Shown here in pieces: positions 7,233 to 16,808 of a DNA stretch of 64,000 nucleotides. Numbering within the stretch: the stretch's first letter is position 1; each line of letters starts with the position of its first letter. The stretch spans positions 124,001 to 188,000 of the forward strand of contig CAZHTC010000003.1 of the NCBI GenBank assembly GCA_964535575.1, given 5' to 3'. A program made the translations under genes and the position numbers. The DNA is from JAGPCK01 sp964535575. Its GTDB lineage: Bacteria; Bacteroidota; Bacteroidia; UKL13-3. Under the pieces are notes generated by a model, which searched no databases, had not been told where the DNA came from, and was given only the letters and a program-made list of their open reading frames with translations.

Positions 7233-9869
7233 ATGGAACTGGCAACAAAATATACTCCGCAAAACATTGAGGACAAATGGTACAGCTACTGGACGAAGCA
7301 CCGGTATTTTCACTCGGAACCCGATAACAGGGAGCCTTTCACCATTGTCATTCCGCCACCCAATGTTACCGGAGTATTGCACATGGGCCATATGCTCAAT
7401 AACACCATTCAGGATGTGCTTACCCGCAGGGCACGCATGCAGGGGAAAAATGCCTGTTGGGTACCGGGAACCGACCACGCCAGCATTGCTACCGAAGCCA
7501 AAGTGGTGCAGATGCTTCGTGAAAAAGGCATCAAAAAATCTGACCTCTCTCGCGAAGACTTTTTGAAATATGCCTGGGAATGGAAGGAGAAATACGGGGG
7601 CATTATTTTAAAACAATTGGAAAAACTGGGCGCCAGTTGCGACTGGGAGCGTACCCGTTTTACCATGGAGCCCGAAATGAGTAATGCCGTTACCGATGTG
7701 TTTATAGACCTGTATACAAAAGGAATGATTTACCGCGGACTGCGCATGGTGAACTGGGATCCGCAGGGCAAAACCGCGCTGAGTGATGAAGAGGTAATTT
7801 ATAAGGAAGTAAACAGCAAACTCTATTACATCAATTACCAACTGGCTGATGGAAATGGAAATGTAACGATTGCCACCACTCGCCCCGAAACCATTTTGGC
7901 CGATACGGCTGTTTGTGTAAACCCCAATGATGTGCGATTCAAACACCTTATTGGGAAAAAAGCCCTGGTGCCCTTCATTAACCGGGAAATTCCAATTATT
8001 GCCGATGAATACGTGGCGATGGATTTTGGTACCGGATGTTTAAAAGTTACTCCGGCTCACGACCTCAACGATTATGAACTGGGCAAAAAACACGGACTTC
8101 CGGTAATTGATATTTTAACCGAAGAAGGTTTCTTAAACGAAAAGGCCGAAGACAAGCGCTATATAGGAAAAGACCGCTTTGCCGTGCGTAAACAAATTGC
8201 CCTTAACCTGGAAGAGGCCGGATACATTGCCAAAATTGAAGAATACAAAAACCAGGTGGGCACCAGCGAGCGCACCGGTGCCGTAATTGAACCACGGTTG
8301 AGTTTGCAATGGTGGGTGGATATGAAGAAGTTTGTGGCTAAAAATCCACAAGTATTGGATGCCGTGATGAGTAATGAAATTAAGTTTCATCCGGCCAAAA
8401 TGAAAAATACCTATAAACACTGGATAGATAATATCAAAGACTGGTGCATCTCACGCCAGTTGTGGTGGGGACAGCGCATCCCGGCATGGTATGATGAAAA
8501 GGGAAATTACGTGGTGGCTAAAACCCATGAAGCAGCGCTGGAAAAATACAGCGAGTTACATGGTAAAAAGGTGGAATCGTTACATCAGGATGAAGATGTG
8601 GTTGATACCTGGTTTAGTTCATGGCTCTGGCCCATCAGCGTGTTTGATGGGTTTAAAGACAAAAACAATGCTGATATCAAATATTATTATCCTACCAACG
8701 ATCTGGTGACAGCACCTGAAATCATGTTTTTTTGGGTGGCACGTATGATCATGGCCGGTTACGAGTGGATGGGACAAAAACCGTTCAGCAATGTATATTA
8801 TACTGGTATTGTTCGCGACAAACAACGCAGAAAAATGAGCAAAAGCCTGGGTAATTCTCCCGACCCGCTCGATTTAATTGCTGCCAATGGTGCCGATGCC
8901 GTGCGTATGGGTATGTTGTTGTGCTCACCTGCCGGAAATGATATTTTGTTTGATGAATCGCTGATTGAACAGGGAAGGAATTTCAATAATAAAATTTGGA
9001 ATGCCTTTAGGCTGATTAACGGATGGGAGGTAAAACCCGACCATGCATTTGATGCAGAAATTTTAAAGTCAAATCAACTTTCGGCACAGTGGTTTGCAGG
9101 CAGAATGAATGAGGCCGTAAAGGATATTGAGGAGAAGTTTTCCGATTACAAGCTGAGCGAAGCATTGATGGCCATTTACAAACTCATATGGGACGATTAC
9201 TGCTCGTGGTACCTGGAGATGGTAAAGCCAGGTTTTCAGCAACCCATTGATCAGACCACTTACAACAATACCATTTCCTTCTTTGACGAACTTATGCGGT
9301 TGCTGCATCCGTTTATGCCTTTTATCACCGAGGAAATATGGCAGCAGATTAGTGAAAGAAAAGAAGGCGAAAGTGTTTGTCTGGCCGCTTATCCGCAAAG
9401 CAAACATACCGGCACAAAGGATATGGCACGGGTTTTTGAATGCATTGCTCAGATTCGAAATTTGCGAAACTCAAAAGGACTAAGCCCTAAGGAAGCTTTT
9501 GCAATTGCGGTTAAAACAACACAGCAGCAGGCTTACAATCCGTATTTTTTCCTGATTAAAAAACTGGCTAATGTGAGTGAAATATCATTTGTAGAGGTAA
9601 AACAAGAAGGTGCCATTTTGCTACCGGTTGATACAGATGAAATTTACGTTTATCTGCAACTGGAGGTAGATGCAGATGCCGAAAAAGAAAAACTCACTAA
9701 AGAAATAGAATACCTCAGTGGTTTTCTTAAATCAGTAGAGGCCAAGCTGAGCAACCAGAAATTTGTAGCCAACGCCAAACCTGAGTTGGTAGAAAAAGAA
9801 CGTCAGAAAAAAGCAGATGCCGAAGCTAAGATGAAAGTACTTGAGCAAAGCCTTGCCTCGCTGAAATAA
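7233..9869 (+). CDS. valS: valine--tRNA ligase
   Basis: An 878-residue class Ia aminoacyl-tRNA synthetase, normal length for ValRS. The ATP-binding motifs are present: HMGH at residues 50-53 (HIGH class) and KMSKS near 533-537, the latter in KMSKSLGNSPDPLDLI. The editing (CP1) domain is recognisable at about 200-330 (ATTRPETILADTAV, TPAHDLNDYELGKKHGLPV). The C-terminal 70 residues are the coiled coil typical of ValRS (EKEKLTKEIEYLSGFLKSVEAKL). It charges tRNA-Val in the cytosol and hydrolyses mischarged Thr-tRNA-Val. Shadow frames on both strands carry no features. Confidence 0.98.
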   Translation: MELATKYTPQNIEDKWYSYWTKHRYFHSEPDNREPFTIVIPPPNVTGVLHMGHMLNNTIQDVLTRRARMQGKNACWVPGTDHASIATEAKVVQMLREKGIKKSDLSREDFLKYAWEWKEKYGGIILKQLEKLGASCDWERTRFTMEPEMSNAVTDVFIDLYTKGMIYRGLRMVNWDPQGKTALSDEEVIYKEVNSKLYYINYQLADGNGNVTIATTRPETILADTAVCVNPNDVRFKHLIGKKALVPFINREIPIIADEYVAMDFGTGCLKVTPAHDLNDYELGKKHGLPVIDILTEEGFLNEKAEDKRYIGKDRFAVRKQIALNLEEAGYIAKIEEYKNQVGTSERTGAVIEPRLSLQWWVDMKKFVAKNPQVLDAVMSNEIKFHPAKMKNTYKHWIDNIKDWCISRQLWWGQRIPAWYDEKGNYVVAKTHEAALEKYSELHGKKVESLHQDEDVVDTWFSSWLWPISVFDGFKDKNNADIKYYYPTNDLVTAPEIMFFWVARMIMAGYEWMGQKPFSNVYYTGIVRDKQRRKMSKSLGNSPDPLDLIAANGADAVRMGMLLCSPAGNDILFDESLIEQGRNFNNKIWNAFRLINGWEVKPDHAFDAEILKSNQLSAQWFAGRMNEAVKDIEEKFSDYKLSEALMAIYKLIWDDYCSWYLEMVKPGFQQPIDQTTYNNTISFFDELMRLLHPFMPFITEEIWQQISERKEGESVCLAAYPQSKHTGTKDMARVFECIAQIRNLRNSKGLSPKEAFAIAVKTTQQQAYNPYFFLIKKLANVSEISFVEVKQEGAILLPVDTDEIYVYLQLEVDADAEKEKLTKEIEYLSGFLKSVEAKLSNQKFVANAKPELVEKERQKKADAEAKMKVLEQSLASLK

Positions 9870-9918
9870 GGTTCGGGAAAAAATTGTAATTTACGCACTG
9901 GTAAAAAATTATCAGTAA

Positions 9919-11829
9919 GTGGGGGCTCCCGGCATATATCAGGTTTTAAAACAATATTGGGGATATGAACAGTTTCGACCGTTGCAGGAAGAAATTATTC
10001 AATCGGTGCTTGCCGGAAAAGATACGTTGGCACTGTTGCCCACCGGTGGCGGAAAATCACTTTGCTTTCAGGTTCCTGCTTTAGTTTCTGAGGGTATTTG
10101 TGTGGTGGTTTCGCCACTTATCGCACTAATGAAAGATCAGGTGGAGAATTTGCGCGCACGTGGAATCAAAGCCGAAGCGGTTTATTCAGGCATGTCATCG
10201 AGAGAAATAGATCGTATACTCGATAATTGCGCTTATGGAGATATTCGTTTTCTTTATGTTTCGCCCGAGCGTTTATCAACCGATTTGTTTAAGGCCCGCG
10301 TGCAAAAAATGAAAGTAAATTTATTAGCGGTGGATGAAGCACATTGTATTTCGCAATGGGGATACGATTTCAGGCCCGAGTATTTGCAAATTGCCGAGAT
10401 ACGTCCTTTGCTCAAAGGGGTTCCCGTTTTAGCCTTAACAGCGAGTGCTACAAAGCAGGTAGTAGAGGATATTCAACAGCGATTGCAATTCCCGAAATTG
10501 AATGTTTTCAGAAAAAGTTTTGAGCGCAAGAATCTTCATTACCACGTCAGGACTGTTGAAGACAAAAATGCCAAAATGATTGACGTGTGCCGCAATGTAA
10601 AAGGCACTGGCATTGTGTATGTACGAAACCGCAGGTCCACCAAAGAACTTGCAGCCCTGCTGGTAAAAAATAAAATCAGTGCCGATTTTTACCATGCCGG
10701 ACTTACGCATAAAGAACGAGAACAGAAACAAAACAACTGGAAACAAAACAAAACAAGGGTAATGGTTTGTACTAATGCTTTTGGAATGGGCATAGATAAA
10801 CCCGATGTGCGCTTTGTGGTGCATTACGAAATTCCGGATGGCCCCGAAGCTTATTATCAGGAAGCAGGAAGGGCTGGCAGAGATGAAGAAAAGGCATTTG
10901 CGGTTTTACTCTTTAACAAGGCTGATAAAACTGAGGCCGAACTGAAACTTAAAAACAGCATTCCTAAGGAGGAAGATATAAAAAGAGTATACAATGCATT
11001 GGGAGCTTACCTTAATATAGCTATAGGTGCTGGCGAAATGCAAACTTACCAGTTCGATTTGGCCCAGTTTGCACAACGGTTTAAAGTACCCGGGCCACTA
11101 GCCTACAACAGCCTTAAGATTTTGGAGCAGGAAGGTTTTATTCGCCTTTCAGATGCTATCCATGAGCCGTCAAGAGTGATGTTTACCGTGAACAATGCCG
11201 AACTTTACCGCTTTCAGGTAGCTCATGCGCATTTCGACCCATTTGTTAAAATGATTCTCCGTTTATATGGCGGTATGTTCGATGAATATGTAATCATTCA
11301 TGAAGAAGATATTGCTGCCAAGCTGAAAATAACGGCTGCTGAAGTAGTAACGTTTTTAGACCAGTTAAAACAATACAATCTTATTGATTATATAAAACAA
11401 ACCGATAGCCCTAAAGTTACTTTTGTTAAAGAACGATTTAATTCTTCCAATTTACGCATCGATAAAAAACTTCTTCATTTCAGAGAAGAGGTTCAAACAA
11501 CACGATTAAAAGCAGTGATTGGATATGCCGAACAATATACGGTGTGCCGAAGCCGTTACCTGTTACATTATTTTGATGAGGTAAACACGGGCGACTGTGG
11601 AGTATGCGATGTGTGTTTATTGAAAAATGAACTCGACCTTACCGATAGAGAAATTGAAGAAATTTTTAAAGCTATACAGGCTGAGCTTAACAACGGGTTA
11701 TGTGACACAAAAATGCTGGTAAAAGCTTTACGTTTGCAGGAGAAAAAAGTACTGGCCGTTTTGCAACTTGCGTTGGAACACGACCTTGTTTATACCGATA
11801 AAAAGGGGATGCTTAATTGGAAGAAATGA
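9919..11829 (+). CDS. recQ: ATP-dependent DNA helicase RecQ
   Basis: A 636-residue superfamily 2 helicase. The GTG at 9919 is chosen because an in-frame TAA directly precedes it and the conserved start of the fold (YWGYEQFRPLQEEII) begins within 20 residues. Motif I is GGGKS (residues 43-47), motif II is DEAH near 140, and motif VI lies in QEAGRAGRD. The RecQ zinc site follows at about 540-565 with cysteines in CRSRYLLHYF and CGVCDVC, then a winged-helix region. No clear HRDC domain can be seen at the C-terminus. It unwinds DNA in recombination and fork repair. The stop codon overlaps the next start by 4 bases (ATGA). Confidence 0.95.
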   Translation: MGAPGIYQVLKQYWGYEQFRPLQEEIIQSVLAGKDTLALLPTGGGKSLCFQVPALVSEGICVVVSPLIALMKDQVENLRARGIKAEAVYSGMSSREIDRILDNCAYGDIRFLYVSPERLSTDLFKARVQKMKVNLLAVDEAHCISQWGYDFRPEYLQIAEIRPLLKGVPVLALTASATKQVVEDIQQRLQFPKLNVFRKSFERKNLHYHVRTVEDKNAKMIDVCRNVKGTGIVYVRNRRSTKELAALLVKNKISADFYHAGLTHKEREQKQNNWKQNKTRVMVCTNAFGMGIDKPDVRFVVHYEIPDGPEAYYQEAGRAGRDEEKAFAVLLFNKADKTEAELKLKNSIPKEEDIKRVYNALGAYLNIAIGAGEMQTYQFDLAQFAQRFKVPGPLAYNSLKILEQEGFIRLSDAIHEPSRVMFTVNNAELYRFQVAHAHFDPFVKMILRLYGGMFDEYVIIHEEDIAAKLKITAAEVVTFLDQLKQYNLIDYIKQTDSPKVTFVKERFNSSNLRIDKKLLHFREEVQTTRLKAVIGYAEQYTVCRSRYLLHYFDEVNTGDCGVCDVCLLKNELDLTDREIEEIFKAIQAELNNGLCDTKMLVKALRLQEKKVLAVLQLALEHDLVYTDKKGMLNWKK

Positions 11830-12908
11830 AAACCGTAATATTCACAGTAATCAATGACCTTACTTATGATCAGCGCATGCAGAAAATTTGCACCACGCTG
11901 GCCAAAAGCGGGTGGGAGGTTACTTTGGTAGGGAGAAAACTACCGGCATCGGTTTCTTTAACTTCCCCAGGCTACTCTGAAAAGCGACTTTCCTGCCTTT
12001 TTCTTAAAGGCAAGTTGTTTTATGTTGAATACAATATCCGATTGTTTTTTTATTTGTTGTTCCGCTCAACTGAGGTGATAAGTGCAGTGGATGCCGACAC
12101 GCTGCTTCCTTGTTTTCTGGTCTCAAAAATCAGGTCGCGCAAGTTGGTATTTGATGCACATGAATATTTTTCGGAAGTGCCCGAACTGGCAGAAAGACCA
12201 AAAACAAAAAAAGTGTGGCAATGGGTGGAACGAACTTTTATTCCGGCTGTAAAAAATAAATATACGGTAAGTGAAAGTCTGGCCGAGGAGTTTACCAAAA
12301 AATTCAACACATCATTTGAAGTGATACGAAATATGCCGTTTAAAAGTGTGGCCAACCCAGAACTTTCAGACGAAAAGTTTATTCTTTATCAGGGAGCATT
12401 AAATGAAGGAAGGGCGTTGGAACAGTTAATTTTTGCCATGCACCGTATTCCAATCAAACTGAAAATTGCCGGTGAGGGAGATTTAAGTATAACTTTAAGA
12501 GAACTTGTGCAGAAGGAAGGCCTTTCGGATAAAGTGGAGTTTTTGGGTTTTGTCTCTCCGCAGCAGTTGAGGGAACTTACTGCAAAGGCCTATCTAGGCT
12601 ACAATTTATTAACCAATAAAGGACTGAGTTACTATTATTCGCTCAGCAATAAATTTTTTGATTACCTGCAGGCAGGTGTTCCTTCCATTAACCCCGATTT
12701 CCCTGAGTATAGAAAAATAATAGCACAACACAAGATCGGTATTACATGTCATCCTGATTCGGATATTATTGCCTCGGAGGTGAACCGTATTTTGGCAAAT
12801 GAGCACTTTTATCATAATTTGCAAACTGAATGTATGCGCACACGGCATCTTTTTACATGGGAAAACGAATCAAATAGGTTAATTAAATTGTATGAAGCAC
12901 TCCGGTGA
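11826..12908 (+). CDS. glycosyltransferase family 4-like protein (first of pair)
   Basis: A 360-residue GT-B type glycosyltransferase. The ATG at 11826 overlaps the recQ stop by 4 bases; a TTG nine bases upstream is less likely. The N-terminal half has the donor/acceptor Rossmann pattern (VINDLTYDQRMQKICTTLAKSGWEV, then VFDAHEYFSEVPEL). The C-terminal half has the nucleotide-sugar region: ILYQGALNEGRALEQLI, LKIAGEGDL, VEFLGFVSPQQL and an SLSNKFFDYLQAGVPSI segment that stands where the family's E-x7-E motif lies. It should add a sugar to a cell-surface glycan or lipid on the cytosolic face; the sugar is unknown. Part of a tight recQ-GT-GT unit. Confidence 0.85.
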   Translation: MKTVIFTVINDLTYDQRMQKICTTLAKSGWEVTLVGRKLPASVSLTSPGYSEKRLSCLFLKGKLFYVEYNIRLFFYLLFRSTEVISAVDADTLLPCFLVSKIRSRKLVFDAHEYFSEVPELAERPKTKKVWQWVERTFIPAVKNKYTVSESLAEEFTKKFNTSFEVIRNMPFKSVANPELSDEKFILYQGALNEGRALEQLIFAMHRIPIKLKIAGEGDLSITLRELVQKEGLSDKVEFLGFVSPQQLRELTAKAYLGYNLLTNKGLSYYYSLSNKFFDYLQAGVPSINPDFPEYRKIIAQHKIGITCHPDSDIIASEVNRILANEHFYHNLQTECMRTRHLFTWENESNRLIKLYEALR

Positions 12909-14031
12909 GCATATTCATCTTATTTCGTTTGATGTACCATTTCCTGCCGATTATGGGGGTGTGATCGATGTATTTTACAAAATCAAGGCACTTCATGAAC
13001 TCGGAGTGAAAATTCATCTACACGCCTATCACTACGGTCGGAATGTGGCTCCGCAGCTGGAAGAATTATGCCATAAAGTTTACTACTATAAGCGCAAAAC
13101 ATATAAAAATCCGTTTATAAGCCGGGTGCCATACATTGTAAATAGCCGCAATGATGATAATTTATTAAGAAATCTTTTGTATGATGATCATCCCATTATT
13201 TTCGAAGGACTTCATACCACCTATCATTTATCGGATAAATTGCTTCGCAAGCGATTAAAAATTGTGCGCATGCACAATATAGAGCATCATTACTACGCCA
13301 AACTGGAAGAGGCAGAGAAAAATTTTTTTAAAAAGTATTTCTTCAAAACGGAGTCGGAGAAACTAAGAATCTATGAACGAGTTTTAAATCAGGCTCAACT
13401 TATTGCGGCCATCTCACCTGCCGATTTTGGTTACTTTTCAAAAAAGTTTAAATCGGTTTTTTACCTGCCCGTTTTTCATTCCAATCAACAGGTAACTATT
13501 GATGGGAAAAGCGAACCATATGTGTTGTATCATGGCAATTTGGCTGTAGGTGAAAATGATGTAGCCGCCTTATTTTTACTGCGCGAAATTTTTAATGATA
13601 TTACCGATATAAAATTGGTTATTGCAGGCAACAATCCCTCTGCCGAATTACTGAATCAAGTGCAGGGGCGACCAAATGTTGAATTAATCACATCAGTTTC
13701 CACCGCAGGCATTGACGAACTTATTGCTAAAGCACATATAAACTTACTTCCTACATTTCAGGATACGGGAATAAAACTGAAACTCATTAATGCGCTTTAC
13801 AAAGGAAAATTTTGTATGGTAAACAGTATGATGGTTAAAAGTACAGGGCTCGAGAAATTGTGTATTATAAAAGATAAGCCCGATCAAATGAAAAATGAGA
13901 TTAAACGATTAATGAAACAGGCTTTTGATTTGAATCAGATTAACCAGCGAAAAGAATTACTTGAGAATAGTTTTTGCAACGAGAAAAATGCCGCTCTGCT
14001 TGTTTCGGAAATTGATAAACTCAGAACTTAA
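12892..14031 (+). CDS. glycosyltransferase (second of pair)
   Basis: A 379-residue GT-B fold protein overlapping the preceding glycosyltransferase by 17 bases, so translation is probably coupled. The N-terminal part has FDVPFPADYGGVIDVFYKIKALHELGVKIHLH, a common opening in GT4-type enzymes. The C-terminal half shows YVLYHGNLAVGENDVAALFLL, IKLVIAGNNP, and a GIKLKLINALYKGKFCMVN segment in place of the canonical E-x7-E. Substrate unknown. Its 3' end overlaps the converging ATPase gene by 11 bases, with no terminator between them. Confidence 0.8.
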   Translation: MKHSGEHIHLISFDVPFPADYGGVIDVFYKIKALHELGVKIHLHAYHYGRNVAPQLEELCHKVYYYKRKTYKNPFISRVPYIVNSRNDDNLLRNLLYDDHPIIFEGLHTTYHLSDKLLRKRLKIVRMHNIEHHYYAKLEEAEKNFFKKYFFKTESEKLRIYERVLNQAQLIAAISPADFGYFSKKFKSVFYLPVFHSNQQVTIDGKSEPYVLYHGNLAVGENDVAALFLLREIFNDITDIKLVIAGNNPSAELLNQVQGRPNVELITSVSTAGIDELIAKAHINLLPTFQDTGIKLKLINALYKGKFCMVNSMMVKSTGLEKLCIIKDKPDQMKNEIKRLMKQAFDLNQINQRKELLENSFCNEKNAALLVSEIDKLRT

Positions 14032-14704
14032 AATTTTCTATCAGACGCCCGTTTTCACATTTAAGAATTCGGCTGTTAAATTTATCAATCAGTCGGTAAT
14101 CGTGGGTAGCCATTATAACAGCCGTACCGCCCGATGCAATCTGGTGTAGCAGTTTCATAATTTCATCCGAAGTTTCCGGATCAAGATTTCCGGTTGGCTC
14201 ATCGGCAAGTATCACTTCCGGGTTATTAAGCAAAGCACGGGCTATCACCACGCGTTGTTGCTCCCCGCCCGAAAGTTCATGCGGCATTTTAAAATCTTTG
14301 GTAGCCAGCCCCACTTTTTCCAGCACTTCTACAATTCGATTTTTAATTTCATCGTCCTTTTTCCAACCGGTTGCCTTAAGTACAAATTCCAGATTTTTAA
14401 AAACACTTCTGTCGGTGAGTAATTGAAAATCCTGAAATACGATTCCGAGTTTCCTTCTCAGATAAGGGATATCTTTTTTCTTCAGCTCCTTAAGTGCGGT
14501 TCCGGCAATAGTGGCTTCTCCATTGGTCACAGGTACTTCTCCATACAGGGTTTTGAGTAATGACGATTTTCCGCTTCCGGTTTTCCCTATCAGGTAGCAA
14601 AACTCCCCCTGAAATACCGAAAAAGTAACATCATCAAGAATGAGATTCTTTTGCTGAAAGATATCTACTTTTTGAAAAGAAATAATTTGCGTTTTTTCAG
14701 TCAT
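14021..14704 (-). CDS. ftsE: cell-division ABC transporter ATP-binding protein FtsE-like
   Basis: A 227-residue ABC ATPase of FtsE/LolD size. Walker A is GKTGSGKSS (residues 40-48), the Q-loop is VFQDFQLL (about 93), the signature is LSGGEQQR (about 143-150), Walker B runs VILADEPTGN and the switch histidine is in ATHD. In this phylum FtsE pairs with the membrane protein FtsX to activate cell-wall hydrolases at the septum, but no ftsX is adjacent here. The LolD/MacB-type alternative cannot be excluded from the ATPase alone. It overlaps the small upstream gene by 8 bases. Confidence 0.8.
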   Translation of the reverse strand: MTEKTQIISFQKVDIFQQKNLILDDVTFSVFQGEFCYLIGKTGSGKSSLLKTLYGEVPVTNGEATIAGTALKELKKKDIPYLRRKLGIVFQDFQLLTDRSVFKNLEFVLKATGWKKDDEIKNRIVEVLEKVGLATKDFKMPHELSGGEQQRVVIARALLNNPEVILADEPTGNLDPETSDEIMKLLHQIASGGTAVIMATHDYRLIDKFNSRILKCENGRLIENFKF

Positions 14705-14906
14705 TCAAATTGATTTTGTGCATTTTGCCGAACGGAATTTTGGCTAATTCATCTAAAATAACCTGTTGTTTGTGCTCTAATCCGCATTTAGCCAGTGCCC
14801 TTTCCGGACGGTCGAGGCGAAAATAGGCAATCAGGGTGAATTGTTCATCTCGCAGTTGAACGTAATCCGGAATCTTTGCTTTTCCTTTAATTTTAATTAG
14901 GTACAA
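14697..14906 (-). CDS. small conserved-looking protein upstream of ftsE-like gene
   Basis: A 69-residue protein, probably cytosolic, rich in charged residues with a strand-like start (MYLIKIKGKAKIPDYVQLRDEQF) and a helical end. It has no recognised motif. The start is a TTG at 14906: an in-frame TAA lies 12 bases upstream and no ATG occurs until near the C-terminus. A consensus -7 box TAAATTTG is at 14931-14938 on this strand. The 8-base overlap with the ATPase gene implies a common transcript. No function is proposed. Confidence 0.6.
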   Translation of the reverse strand: MYLIKIKGKAKIPDYVQLRDEQFTLIAYFRLDRPERALAKCGLEHKQQVILDELAKIPFGKMHKINLND

Positions 14907-14930
14907 GGGGATTTTTTCTTAACTTCGCCA

Positions 14931-14938
14931 CAAATTTA
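14931..14938 (-). promoter_or_regulatory. -7 promoter box TAAATTTG, divergent with 14920-14927
   Basis: Exact TAnnTTTG match on the minus strand, 24 bases upstream of the TTG start at 14906. On the plus strand TAACTTCG (14920-14927, 7/8) may drive the lipoprotein gene at 14968, so the two -7 boxes nearly overlap and the divergent genes could compete for polymerase. Confidence 0.5.
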
Positions 14939-14967
14939 ATAGTTAACATCCAATAATTTAATATTAT

Positions 14968-16734
14968 ATGAAATTCAAACAGACGTATTTAGCTGCGCTT
15001 ATTACTTTAGGAATGGTGGTAGTGGCTGGTTGTAGCGTTAAGAACAACATGGGTAAAAACAGGTATCAGGTAGAACCTGAGGTGCTTGAGGTAAACGGGG
15101 ATTCAGTTGCATTTACTGTTACTGCTATTGTTCCCGAAAAATCCATTAACCCAAAAGCTAATATCAAATTTGAGCCTGTGCTTAAAACGGATAAAGGCGA
15201 AACAGCACTGCGCACCCTCACTGTAGGTGGTGAAAGTGCCGAAGGAGTTGATGTGAAAATTAATTCTAAAACCGGAGGAAAGGTTTCGTACACAACTAAA
15301 TTCAAGTATTCAGGAGACATGCGCAAAGCCAAAGTAATGTCGGGCTTTAGCGTGAAGGTTAAAGAAGACTACAAGTCGTTGAATGAATTGGAAGGTGTTG
15401 TAAAAGAAATTGCACAGGGAACCATCACCACTGCATATTTGGTCCGCACCAATGTAGCTCCAAAAGTTGCCGGAGATGCATATGCAGCTGAAATGTCAGG
15501 CAAATCGGTTGAAATTTATTTCCCTCAGGATAAGGCAAAATTTGATCTTGCTTTCGGAATCAAGAAACTGAAAATTACCAATAAAGGTCAGGTTGAAGAG
15601 TTAAAAAAGATTCTTAAAAATGACCCTAAATTTGTACCGGGATATATCAAACTTACTTCGTTTGCTTCGCCTGACGGAGAATTGCAACGCAATGGTGGAT
15701 TGGCAAAAAGCCGTTCTGAATCAAGTTATGCTTATTTCCAGAAAGAACTCAAAAAATTAGGTTTTGCTCAGGCCAATGACTCTAATTTTACCATGGGGTT
15801 TGAGGTAAGTGAGGATTGGGACGGAGTTAGAAAAGCTGTAGAAGCGTCTACACTTGCCGATAAAAACGAAATGCTCGTAATCATCAATAATAAAGGCATC
15901 AGTGATGACCAGCGTGAAGAGTCACTTCGTAACAACCATCGCAAATCATACGACTGGTTAATCAGCGATGTATTTCCAAAACTGAGAAGATCTTCACTTA
16001 CAGTAATGGGTTCTACTCCTTTGCGCACTGAAGCTGAAATTATTGCTTTGGCCAAAGCAATGAAATTTGACAGTCTTAATGCTTCGGAATTATATCACCT
16101 CGGATACATTATGCCTGATGCAGACATGAAATTAAGAATGGCCGATTATTATATTACCCGTTTTCCTGAAGACTGGAGAGCGTATAATGATAAAGCCGTA
16201 TTGTTAATGTATCAGGCTAAATGGAATGATGCGTTAACCGAATTGATGAAGGCTAATAAACTGGCTGGCGCAAATGAGGCTATGTTGCAGCACAATGCGG
16301 GTATTTGTTTGTTGAACATGGGTAACCGTGCAAAAGCAGAAGAAATGTTTACCAAATCCAATGCTTCTTATGGATTAGGTGTAATTGCCATTCAAAAAGG
16401 AAACTATGCCGATGCCATTAACTACTTCAATAAATCCGGAGTAAAAGACGGAAACGTGGCTTTAGCTTATTTGCTCAACAAACAAACCAATGAGGCAAAA
16501 GCTGTATTGGAGTCAATGAAGCCAGAGCAAATGAACAGTTTCTCTTACTACCTGATGGCTATTGTAGGAGCCCGTACCGGTAACGTGGATATGTGTACCA
16601 CCAACCTCAGCCGTTCGTTGGTTGAAGCGGGTAAAGAGGGAGTAGATTTAAATGCTGCAAAAAAATATGCAGCCGAAGATTTGGAATTCCGTGCCTTCTT
16701 CAGCAATCCTAATTTCCAGGCTGCTGTTAAATAA
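14968..16734 (+). CDS. OmpA-like/TPR outer-membrane lipoprotein
   Basis: A 588-residue lipoprotein: the signal peptide ends VVVAGC with the lipidated cysteine at residue 22. Residues about 30-170 are beta-rich. Residues about 180-290 resemble an OmpA-type peptidoglycan-associating domain (VEIYFPQDKAKFD ... LTSFASPDGELQRNGGLAKSRSES). The C-terminal 200 residues contain TPR-like helical repeats (DWRAYNDKAVLLMYQAKWNDAL, AMLQHNAGICLLNMG, GNYADAINYFNKSG). It probably links the outer membrane to peptidoglycan and offers a protein-binding surface. It is monocistronic, with a perfect terminator after it. Confidence 0.75.
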   Translation: MKFKQTYLAALITLGMVVVAGCSVKNNMGKNRYQVEPEVLEVNGDSVAFTVTAIVPEKSINPKANIKFEPVLKTDKGETALRTLTVGGESAEGVDVKINSKTGGKVSYTTKFKYSGDMRKAKVMSGFSVKVKEDYKSLNELEGVVKEIAQGTITTAYLVRTNVAPKVAGDAYAAEMSGKSVEIYFPQDKAKFDLAFGIKKLKITNKGQVEELKKILKNDPKFVPGYIKLTSFASPDGELQRNGGLAKSRSESSYAYFQKELKKLGFAQANDSNFTMGFEVSEDWDGVRKAVEASTLADKNEMLVIINNKGISDDQREESLRNNHRKSYDWLISDVFPKLRRSSLTVMGSTPLRTEAEIIALAKAMKFDSLNASELYHLGYIMPDADMKLRMADYYITRFPEDWRAYNDKAVLLMYQAKWNDALTELMKANKLAGANEAMLQHNAGICLLNMGNRAKAEEMFTKSNASYGLGVIAIQKGNYADAINYFNKSGVKDGNVALAYLLNKQTNEAKAVLESMKPEQMNSFSYYLMAIVGARTGNVDMCTTNLSRSLVEAGKEGVDLNAAKKYAAEDLEFRAFFSNPNFQAAVK

Positions 16735-16760
16735 GTATAATAATAGCATATACTATAATA

Positions 16761-16784
16761 AAAGGTCACCCCCGGGTGACCTTT
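16761..16784. terminator. bidirectional intrinsic terminator
   Basis: An 11-bp perfect stem AAAGGTCACCC/GGGTGACCTTT with a two-base CC centre, A-run before and T-run after. It lies between the OmpA/TPR lipoprotein gene and the converging zinc-finger gene. Confidence 0.9.
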
Positions 16785-16808
16785 TATGTTTAGGTAATAT
16801 GCCGAAAT

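Noticed and set aside
7021..7566. Long frame spanning the rplS/valS junction
   Set aside because: Crosses the rplS terminator and lies in another frame over two certain genes.
14021..14906. A complete FtsEX pair
   Set aside because: No FtsX-like membrane protein is adjacent; the small partner has no membrane segment.
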